The notes under the pieces are model-generated. The model was not told the origin of the DNA. It did no database searches and was given only the letters and a program-made list of their open reading frames with translations. A program made the position numbers and the translations under genes. DNA of 64,000 bases from Corella eumyota (taxonomy: Eukaryota > Chordata > Ascidiacea > Phlebobranchia > Corellidae). The DNA is taken from the NCBI GenBank assembly GCA_963082875.1, contig OY720102.1:2976001-3040000 (forward strand). The letters are read 5' to 3'. Shown one piece after another: positions 52,801 to 64,000 of this stretch. Position 1 is the stretch's first letter; each line of letters begins with the position of its first letter.

Positions 52801-54061
52801 TTAAAGCAAAGAACCAAAACATACAAAGGTTTTTAAGTAAAATTTTTAGTAACATATCGTGCATTATGTTTGTCTGATTGTTATGTAACTTTACAGGTTT
52901 TTGGTTTGGAAAGCGTTGAAAAATGCTCCCGACAAAAAGGTTTATGGATTTTTGCGCAATTTTATTCTTTTGACAATATGGTATTCTAATACTGAAGAAA
53001 AAACTGCAAACTATAAATTGGAATATAAAGTCCCAGGTAGAAAACAGTGACCAAACAGAACTTGTGATTTTTGTAATGTTTTTTTTACAAAAATCTCAAA
53101 TTTACAAAATTTATTTTGGTATTTTTAGATGGTGAAAGTAAAAGGGATAACAATCGAATTATATTTCTTCAAACTTTGATTAAAAACAACATAACAATTG
53201 AAGATCTACATGAGAATGCGCCTACAAGAAATTACCTTAAAAAGGTAAAATATTCAGCACTTATTTAATATTCCTCTAAAACTATTAGGGTCTATCAGTA
53301 TGGCAACCATCTTATACATCTTTAAGTGTTAAAATTTAAATATAACTTCTTTTTGACTGATGATTTTATTGTAAAAATTATATTTATTTGTTAATATTGG
53401 TGTGTATATATATTTTGGGTTTTTTATATTAAACTATTATATTTTCAGGCCTTAAATATAGTGTCATGCCAAGTGGCAAAGGCCAGATTTTTATACAAGG
53501 AATTATGTACTCTTATGTTTAAAGCTTGTGATTACAACATAGAATTTAATCAAGATCATCTTGTTGTACATTTCTATAAGGGAAGGCCTGTTCTTTGCAG
53601 GTTTAAATTTATATTTTTAAATAAACAACTATAAAAATGGTTGGTGGCATAGTGTAGTAGTGGGCACATTTGGGATTAATACACTGAATATTATATTTTT
53701 TATGTTTAGTTTCAAGGTCAGGTTTAACTACTGCAACAAACAAAGGAATGACAGTTTCATCACTAAATTTGAACCATTATCCTATGATGTTATTGAGAAT
53801 GAGTTCGGAAAATATGAGTAAGTAGTTCTATTTTTTCATTAAGTTTTATACAAATTGAATTGTATACACTTTGACAATTGAACGTTTAATTTTTATAGGA
53901 AGAAAGAGATTTTGGATATACTAGACAAGGTTGATCGTGAGAATAAATACAAAATTTTAACCCGATTGATTAATTCCATTCTTATTGTACTTGAACGAGA
54001 TGAAGCTAATATGATTGCATCTGGATATAACAAGAACAAATCACTATGGGATTTTGACTAA
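46823..54061 (+). CDS. KNL1: KNL1 kinetochore scaffold
   Basis: Seventeen exons (46823-46858, 46941-46997, 47131-47204, 47353-47411, 47495-47595, 47720-51243, 51339-51450, 51643-51797, 51910-52060, 52204-52357, 52438-52545, 52687-52828, 52897-53036, 53129-53244, 53449-53600, 53710-53817, 53899-54061) give 1,783 residues. KNL1 binds microtubules and PP1 at its N-terminus and recruits BUB1/BUB3 through MPS1-phosphorylated MELT motifs. Seen here: SSILK (residues 11-15, split by intron 1), RVSF (46-49), GLDALLSAPI as in vertebrates, MNFT and MDIT motifs, then about 22 MEFT/MEIT repeats (25 residues each) in the giant exon 6. Exon 12 is a Lys/Glu coiled coil, and the last 300 residues, from about FLVWKALKN, match the position of the Mis12-binding RWD pair. 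No SHT follows the MELTs. Confidence 0.93.
48741..50430 (+). repeat. MELT-like coding repeat array of KNL1 (75-bp units)
   Basis: About 22 head-to-tail units of 25 codons (TEMEFTMQNKPLILKDQ then PKDQLNQ). The units are nearly identical in DNA, so they were recently amplified or homogenised. The first copy reads MEFL in place of MEFT, one copy reads IEFT, and the last reads MEIT. Two copies have a short insert containing KKDQQ. Confidence 0.9.
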
Positions 54062-54242
54062 CTCTAATATCAACTTACACTTTTTTATTGTTGTACACCA
54101 TTCATATTTCTAAAAGATGTAAATAATATATTTTTTTTGATGTTATTCAGTGTAGATTGTTTATTAAATATGACTTTTATATTGTATGTGTTGATTATTT
54201 TTGTTCTGAAATCTTTGACTTGTTTTGACGGAATTTCTTCGA

Positions 54243-54248
54243 AATAAA
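54243..54248 (+). terminator. KNL1 poly(A) signal AATAAA
   Basis: Canonical hexamer 182 bases after the stop codon. Confidence 0.5.
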
Positions 54249-54540
54249 GCATTTAATTTTACTAAAGTGGTTAAAACTATGTAAAAATACCATGCTAAAT
54301 TGGATAAAAAAGAATTTAGAAAAAGGGCATTGGAACATTCCTTTAAAGGTTTGGCAAATTAATACACAGAGTTAACAAAACCAGATAAGTTGCCTACTTT
54401 TGTATTTAAACAAAGCCAAGATGAAGGTGAAAGTATATTTAACCTCTTGGTGATACCAATAACTCAGTAATATTTATATTTCGTGACCTCACTAGATGTT
54501 ATAGACCCCAAAATCTTATTTGGGGAAACCTTGCACATAA

Positions 54541-54560
54541 TCACGTGCCTGTGACGTCAC
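54541..54560. promoter_or_regulatory. E-box and CRE in the presumed CHMP1A promoter
   Basis: TCACGTG at 54541-54547 and the palindrome GTGACGTCAC at 54551-54560 stand 210-230 bp before the CHMP1A ATG in an otherwise AT-rich spacer. Just before them is an inverted repeat CCCCAAA/TTTGGGG. Confidence 0.4.
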
Positions 54561-54769
54561 GGGGCAGCTGATTTGTTTTGTATACTATTACGAAGATAGT
54601 AACTGTATAAGCTTTGTCTGATACCTTTTGTACCTTAAAAAGAATATAAGGTTTTATTATTAAATTTGAAATTATAGTACATGACTTTATTTTACAGAAC
54701 CCGGCTAATTAACGGTCATTTTAAATATAAATTTTACTAAATTTGACGAAAAGACAAACGCGTTTTAAT

Positions 54770-56317
54770 ATGGATTTTTTCAAGAAGAAACCTACAATTG
54801 ACGGTATTTTTTTTAATTTTTAATGTTAAAACAGATTAAAACAAGTGTTAAATGTAGTAACCTTTATCTGTTTTTTGTCTGGGTGTGTTATACAAACTGA
54901 CAACAGCCTGATACAGTTTGGCTTTAAGGTTATACTAGTTCAATAACTCCTGCCAGTTGTTACTCTAAATTTTTTTTTTTTTGGATATTCAATAAACTTT
55001 ATTTTATAGAAACTTTATTTCAATTGCGAATGACATCAAAACATTTAGACAAGTTAGCCATTAAAGCTGAAAAAGAACAAAAAAAGGAATTAAACAAAGT
55101 TAAAAAGGTAAACCAATGGTTTAAATTTTAAGGAATTCATGTTTTAACCTTATGTTAGACTAACTTCAATTTTAAACAAGATCTTTTTATTTTATTTAGG
55201 CCATAGAAGAAGGGCCAAGTCGATATGAATTTGCTCAACTATTTGCTGAAAATGCAATAAGGTATTTTTTTTTATTCTCAACATGATTAAATATTGTTTA
55301 ACTTAATATGAAATAAGTCAAATATACCTAACTGAAGATATATTGAGTATATAAAATATTCTTGGCAGGAAAAAGAATGAATCATTAAATTATATGCGTT
55401 TGTCTTCTCGTCTTGATGGGGTCTCATCACGATTAAAAACTGCTCAACAAATGAAAGGGGTCAGTATTTGTGTTGTTGTTGCAATGAAAATATAAGTTCA
55501 TATATATCTAAGCTTTAAATTTTTAATCTTTTTTGAACTCTGTTAGTTGTATATTTATGTATAAAATATTTTAGTGTATGTGTAAATTTCTGTAACTGGT
55601 ACCGTATGTAACTATTATTACTGTTTTAGTTAACTAAAGATATGGGACATGTCACTGTAGCGTTAGGTGGAGCAATGAAAGATATGAATTTAGAGCAAAT
55701 TGCAAAAGTTATGGACAAATTTGAATCACAATTTGAAAACCTAGATGTACATGCTTCGGTAAGAACAATAATATTTTTTTTATTTCAATGTGTTTATTTA
55801 CACAAAGGCTAAAATTATCAATTTCTTAAATTGCTCTTAGGTCATGGAGAAGTCTATGGGTTCAGCTACTGCCGCAAGTACACCTGCTGACCAAGTGTCG
55901 GCTTTAATTCAACAAGTTGCAGATGAGAACGGTTTAGAAGTTGCAGGACAATTAGACAATGTTCAAATTGGCGCAGGAAATTTGACTGCTGAAACAGCCG
56001 GTACCTCCCAAGAAAACGATTTGGAACGAAGGTAAATATGCACTTTTTGCGTAATAATTAATATTAGTTTAAATAAAAAAATTTGGTATATCTGAGTTTA
56101 TATTTAAAAAAAGAAATTGCTGTTAAACATGTTGAGTTTTGTGTATAACATTTTTTGTAAATTAAAGGTATTGTGTTTTTCCTATCCCTGTGATGCATAT
56201 TAAAACCCATTGTGCTTTCCTATTTTAATTTCCGGTTCTTTGATAAACTAATTGTATTCTTATTATATATTTTTTTATTTTAGATTACGAGAAATGAGAA
56301 GTGCTGCCCAAAACTAA
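54770..56317 (+). CDS. CHMP1A: ESCRT-III subunit CHMP1A
   Basis: Seven exons (54770-54803, 55010-55107, 55200-55261, 55369-55459, 55630-55758, 55841-56031, 56284-56317) give 212 residues (human CHMP1A has 196). ESCRT-III proteins polymerise on membranes and drive budding and scission away from the cytosol. Family signatures are ETLFQL, LDKLAIKAEKEQKKE, FAENAIRKKNE, MDKFE, NLDVHASVMEKSM and TPADQVSALIQQVADENGLEV, nearer CHMP1A than CHMP1B. The C-terminus DLERRLREMRS is a MIT-interacting motif for VPS4. The first ten residues (MDFFKKKPTI) are longer and more basic than in human CHMP1A, and the usual VRVDAVAS-type stretch is altered to SSRLDGVSSRL. Intron 4 uses a GTCAGT donor. Confidence 0.93.
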
Positions 56318-58946
<2,629 letters not shown>

Positions 58947-59036
58947 ACTGTTAAGTAAAAGATTTAAATTGTTTTGGTTGCTAACGATTTTAACATGATT
59001 AGTTTTAGAGAATCTGTGTTAAATTAGGTTATCTAA
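58947..59036 (+). promoter_or_regulatory. Short intercistronic gap with splice acceptors
   Basis: Only 90 bp separate the QTRT2 stop from the next ATG. Two acceptor-like words lie in it, TTAGTTTTAG (ending at about 59008) and AAATTAG (ending at about 59027). This layout is that of tunicate operons, where the downstream mRNA receives a trans-spliced leader. Confidence 0.45.
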
Positions 59037-60237
59037 ATGGATGAAATAAGCAACACTGATTCTTCTATTAATATTATATTGGAGTCTTTAGACTTAGTTG
59101 AAGAACCAAATGGATTCTCTCCAAATGATATAGCATTGGTAAGAAGTTATATTGTATTCTAAATTGCTAAGTAAATACCCGTAAGTAAATTATAGGCTGT
59201 GAAACTACAACCGGAACGTTTATAATATTAAAATTGCAAAAAAATTTTAATTTATTTTAAAGACATTGACTGAGTTTTGGGACAATTTTATAATTTGTTA
59301 AAATTGTTTTTAAATTATTTTAGAGTAATGAAGATTCTGATGATTTATTGAACATTGATGTAGGCGATCTTTACCAGTTTTTTGATGAAGAAATTTTGGT
59401 TGATTTAGGTATTATACTAATCTTAGTAAAAATCCAGACAATTTTTTGCTAAAATATTTTTACGGAAGCTTTAAATTCTTTGGTATTAAGTCTCTAATAC
59501 CTAAATACCTAACATTTATCTCTATGAAAAAGTTACCCTAAGTCATATATTTAATTAATTATTTATCATGCAAATGCAATCTAAAAAACACCTTATTAAA
59601 CTTGCTATATTTTGTTTTTTAGAGGAAAGCCCATACGAAGAGCAGTGGAGAAAATTGAAGTCTGTTTTTGAAGGAACGAATGCAGATACAACGATGCTGC
59701 AAGCTCTTTACGACGATTTTCACTTTATAATTGCTTTTCGAATAATGTTTGCAGATGAAATTGAAAAGAAATGCTGGTAATTGATACTTTTTTTGTTTGT
59801 TATTGAAGTAAACACTGTGGCATTAATTCAAAATTATTTACTTATATACTTTGGTTGTTGCATATGAAATTATTTTCTCAAATATTTAGTCATGTAAAAT
59901 TACTTACTCAGGTACTAGTACCCGAAAAATTTAAAGTATATAGTAAGAATTATCATATTTCTGATGTTATTTTAGAGTTGTAATGTAAAATACGGACAAA
60001 TTTTAAAATTTTATAAAGCACCAAGTAGTTCTATGTCTTATATTTATTTATTAAACTTAATAATTGTTTTGTAGGCATGTTATAGACACAGACAGTCACA
60101 CTTTTCGCGACATTAACTTCAGACAGGGTCAAAAAATTATCACTGATCTTTTAGTGAAGGTAAATGAGGCATTAAACAATACCCAGTCTTCTGTGGAGGA
60201 CCAGGTTAATCTGCGCAACTGGAAAAAGGAACTAGAG
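59037..60237 (+). CDS. STAT-like protein, N-terminal exons (partial)
   Basis: Four exons (59037-59138, 59324-59408, 59623-59776, 60075-60237) join in phase to 168 residues and end at a good donor (GAG then GTAAAT), so the gene must continue. Residues 1-65 are acidic (EDSDDLLNIDVGDLYQFFDEE). From about residue 67 (EQWRKLKSVF) the sequence follows the N-terminal STAT domain, nearest to STAT5/6 as I recall them: LQALYDDFHF for LY..HFP.E, then W at 115, VIDTD, and a Q-x-L-x5-L helix. STATs are latent cytoplasmic factors activated by JAKs. No coiled-coil, DNA-binding or SH2 exon was found in the remaining 3.7 kb, so the call rests on the N-terminal domain alone. An acidic extension before this domain is not usual in vertebrate STATs. 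Confidence 0.45.
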
Positions 60238-63200
60238 GTAAATAATAAAAGTAAACAAATTAAATTTGGTCGTAAAACATTTAAAATATTTTTAAAAATA
60301 TTTAAAAATTGAAATTTGCTTTAGATAGATTGTAAGTTAAATATTTTTTAATTAATCTGCCGAAATGTTTGTTTATTTTTACTAGTTATTTAATCCACAT
60401 TTTACTTTGGGTAATAATTCGCCTTAATTCAATTTAACCCGGTTTAAATTCTTAACCTTCCAAGTTTGTTTGTTTAACAAGTTAGGTTTGTGATTTTAGC
60501 ACAGTTAGCCTGTTTTGTAAAACAGTTCAAGTTGATTTTATTTTTTGTTAGAAGTGGTTTTGTCTTCTTATCTGTGAATAATCTATCTCTTAACTTAACA
60601 TAAACACAGTATTATATTCTAGTTTCAAACTTATTTGTTTTGTATTTAAAATTAAACAATTTTTATTCATGATATACACTTTAGTTGTCAACATGTCATA
60701 TTAAAATATTTTAAACTTCTTGTGTAAAAGGATAGCTTCTTAACATCTTGGGTATAGTAATTTAAGAACTTGATAAATTACTTTTTTATCTGTGTTATGA
60801 TCAGCCCATTTATGACACACATTCGAATTTTTAAACTGCTGGCATTGCAAAATTTGACCAAACTTTAAATATAGTTTTCTGATCTACATTAAATAACTTT
60901 TTAATAAGATTAAGTGGAATTTATTTAATGTCCTTTTACTAAAACTAAATTTTGTTTAGAAACTGAAAATGTTTTTAATGCCGTCCTCATTTGACATTTA
61001 ATTCCATAACATAATATATAAATAAAAAGGTTAAATGTTATTTTAAAAACAATTTTATACAAATAATGTGGTATTTTAATCCCCACAGCCGTAGTGAAGG
61101 AAAGGTTATGTAACACTTTATAATATTACTACTCTGTAAATATAAACAAAATATTGTCGTCTGTAAAAAATGCTTTCTAATGATTACTTTGCCAAATCTT
61201 AAGTTGTGTGTTTTTTTAATTAAGAAAGTAATGGCGGTAATAGTAAAAATTCTAATTCTTTGAAACATTTTAGGCCGGCATTAAACTATAAATAAGTTTT
61301 TATGTCTGATAAATTTAATTAAAGAATTTAGCCGAAATTTTTACTGCTGTCACGCAACGAATTTTGATGAACGAATGCTTTTCGAGTTACTCTCGCTTTT
61401 ACTACGTAGTCGTGAGGTCATAATTTCATTACTGGCTAACATCTCTATCTCATGACGTCATAAATAGCACCCGAATTTATTGAATTTGAGACAGTGGTGG
61501 TGCTAAATTTAAAAAATTACGAAAAATGTATTTATATATGGGTTATATAGGATTACAGTATCATGTCAGTTAAGCAATTTTGTTAAATTCTGGTGACTAA
61601 CCGTTTATTAAAATCACGTTTTTATTGTGTTTTATTGCTTTTAGATTGCGCTCACTATAAATCGTGTAAAAAACGTCGTTAAGTTGGTATGCGCTTAAAC
61701 AGTTTTTTTTAATCGTACAAATTGTTTTATCAGCTGTGTTTTTTACTTGTTTTTAATCGAAACTGTGTCCACAAAAAATTATATACCAAACAACAGATGT
61801 TGTTGATTATTAGAAACCCCTCCTTTTTTATTTTATTTTCGAAAGAAATATATTTGCGGTGATATCATTGTGTGGATTGAGATTAAATTTTCCGTAATGT
61901 TGATGACCTTGCTTCTACTTAAACATTATCGCTTAACCACGTGGTTAAGTCTAACGCTCTATCCAAACATGTCCCGTTAACTAAACACAAAAATTGCGAC
62001 AATAAGTACACAACAAATTATATATAAATGTTTAACTCTTCTGAAAAAGTTGGGTTTGGTGGCCTTGGGTTTGGTGACCATGACATAACATACTTAAAAT
62101 CCTTATGTAAACATTAATACTTTTGGCTTGTTTTAAATCATTAAACTGATTTTGTCATTTTTTCCCGTCGCATTGTTGTAATATTAGTTGTATATCATAT
62201 TTATTATTTACTTTTATCAATGTGCGAAAAACCAAAATAAAAAAAAATATATATAAACCGATTACGGTGATTTCAACGCTATCCGTTATCACGGACCAAA
62301 ATATAAGGTTGCTCAAAATTGTTATACAATAAATTACCAAAAATGTAAGGCCTGGTGTCATAACGCATAAGCCCTTTAGATGGATAGTTATTTGGCCTGT
62401 AAAAATAATTATTTTTTAAGCCTGTTACCCATTGTATAATCGGTAGGCGTACGCCTACCCATATTACCCCAACAAGCGTAAAAAACGTCAAATTTTTTGG
62501 GTTAAACACATTTTTTAATACTGGTTATAAAATGCTTGGATGAGCATACTAGTTACGGATCGAACTAACATTCGTGGCTGGGAATGAAGAAATAAATTAA
62601 CGTGTTGGGATGAAGTTATATATAGATACCGGAAACTTGTACAAAATGTCGAACTAACGTTTTTCTTTTTGTTACGCTACGCTATGAGTATAAATGGCAA
62701 AATGTTTTTTTACAATCGTGTATTGTACAAATATAAAATAAATTTTTTTCGAAAATTAATAATTAAACTATGGGAACTTGAATTAAATGGTAATAAATTA
62801 AGTCTCAACTCTCTTTAACCTTTACGACTTTACAGTTAAAATTACACACTTTAATTTCTCCATTTACGAGAGTTTCATATTTGTGACATTATAAAAAGCT
62901 GCTCTTTATATAAAATGAGTTTAATATTTGTATTTGAACCCACTTTAAAATAATTTTAATTTAATTTTTCGTTGGGGAAGGTTGTCTATTAAGATCCGTT
63001 AACGCAGGGCTTAAAGACAAAAAGTGTGGCATGGTTTGCGACTTGAAGTCTTTTGACTTGAAACCTGATGTCATGGCCGGTATATAACACTACCAGACCA
63101 GGTTTTAAGTAAGTTACCAACCTCAATAGCGTCATCATCTGGTGTATTTTTAACTCGTGCCTACCCACGTGGGCACGTTAGAGAGTCATGTTTGGTAAAA

Positions 63201-64000
63201 TAGACTGTATAGTACAGACACAAACTGTTATTTTAGTACCGTTTTTCATGCTTAAAATGTAACAAAAAAGCGTTACTTCGTACGTCAAAACACGTTGAAA
63301 AGGAACTTAGTTTTTGAGCTAATTTGCAATTTTTGTGAACTAATTCGACCTCACAGTGAATGTAAAAAACGACACGTGATAAAAATAATTCAGCGAATTA
63401 TTATAATGTAGCGACTCCTGTATCATTAATAACCCTTACTTTTACTGTAACGTTTACCGGTGGTTAACCACATCTAGCAAAAATATTGAAGTTTGCTTGA
63501 ATTTAGCAATTTTTTTTATGGCTGCGTTAAAGTCAATGTTACTATCTTATAAAATGGCAGTTCTGGATGTAATAAGTTTTTTTAATAAATTTGAGCTCAT
63601 TTTTTTAACGGCGTTTTTTTGAAATTTTATAAAATTACCGAGTCAATGCCAAAGTAATATTTTAGCTTTTGTTCGCCCTATTTTGGGTAAGTTACGTAAG
63701 CCCATAAGTAAGTGTATTAAAGACGCTAACAGTAGACTGTTTATGTTATGCTAGTAACGCTTCATTACTAGTTCTAGGAACTGTAAATCGAAACATAGTG
63801 GGTAGTAAATGGTAATTCAGCTGAGATTATTTGCGGGTATTTTGAGGATCAAGATTTACATTCTTGGTTAATTATAGTTAGCGGTAAATTCCTGTTATGT
63901 GTTATGCATATGTAATTGCTCGCATAATTTAGTATGCAGATTGAGCAAACACGTTGTATGTATAAGAGGTGTAAAGTGTAAATATATTAGTTCGCAGTAC
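60238..64000. other. AT-rich region without supported exons, probably intron or intergenic
   Basis: Nothing coding could be supported on either strand. Small points: TGACGTCA at 61453-61460; a perfect 18-bp palindrome GGTAGGCGTACGCCTACC at 62442-62459; a palindromic E-box CCCACGTGGG at 63164-63173. Confidence 0.4.
62442..62459. repeat. Perfect 18-bp palindrome
   Basis: GGTAGGCGTACGCCTACC is its own reverse complement and stands out as GC-rich in AT-rich surroundings. Its function is unknown. Confidence 0.6.

Noticed and set aside
53640-53690. A-box-like GTGGCATAGTGTAGTAGTGG in a KNL1 intron
   Set aside because: No B-box or tRNA fold follows, so neither a tRNA gene nor a SINE can be supported.
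60238-60312. Extension of the STAT-like exon to the next stop
   Set aside because: The stretch after the GTAAAT donor is AT-rich Lys/Phe/Ile sequence of intron character.
61645-61688. Candidate fifth exon of the STAT-like gene (TTTTAG to GTATGC, 42 nt in frame)
   Set aside because: Borders and frame fit, but it is very short and the peptide shows no clear STAT similarity.
62155-62509. Two overlapping minus-strand frames of 68 and 76 codons
   Set aside because: No splice-compatible neighbours, no recognisable similarity and one runs through the 18-bp palindrome; probably chance.

Overview
The window is a piece of a nuclear animal genome: intron-rich, AT-rich and compact, with introns mostly of 60-600 bp and a gene about every 5 kb outside the repeats. 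Gene content and intron style fit a tunicate, probably an ascidian of the Ciona type. This is an inference from protein similarity recalled without a database search. All introns listed here were placed by reading GT/AG sites and checking that the phases join; the complete spliced genes sum to whole codons.

Left part (1-24.8 kb). A WASHC5 (strumpellin) gene runs on the minus strand, exons 1-18, and is cut by the left edge. A six-exon gene for an unrecognised multipass membrane protein lies on the opposite strand inside WASHC5 intron 7. Upstream of WASHC5, on the same strand, sit two head-to-tail single-exon telobox (Myb) genes: a large TERF-like gene and a small paralogue that starts directly with the Myb domain. 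Next come YY1 (plus), with YY1-type sites around its promoter and in intron 1; SLC25A29-like carrier (minus), with a foldback insertion in an intron; and adenylosuccinate synthetase (plus).

Middle part (26.4-44.8 kb). About 18 kb of back-to-back tandem repeats. The largest array (about 27.0-39.6 kb) has some 45 units of about 215 bp. Each unit looks like a symmetric phase-1 exon plus its intron, and some copies are still open. Three blocks of about 1.1 kb with a TCGTCG-rich minisatellite interrupt it. It then passes into a GATGATGTTGCTACC array (about 40.0-42.8 kb) and a T-rich 51-bp array (about 42.9-44.8 kb).

Right part (46.8-64 kb). KNL1 (plus; SILK and RVSF PP1-docking motifs, about 22 MELT-like repeats, C-terminal RWD region), CHMP1A (plus), intronless QTRT2 (plus) and, only 90 bp after it, the first four exons of a gene with a STAT-like N-terminal domain. 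The last 3.7 kb shows no exon I can support.

The genes do not form one pathway. They cover endosomal actin and ESCRT-III (WASHC5, CHMP1A), chromosome ends and kinetochores (TERF-like genes, KNL1), transcription (YY1, STAT-like), and purine, amino-acid transport and tRNA-modification metabolism (ADSS, SLC25A29, QTRT2). The tightest functional grouping is the telobox gene pair. The tightest physical one is the possible QTRT2/STAT-like dicistron.
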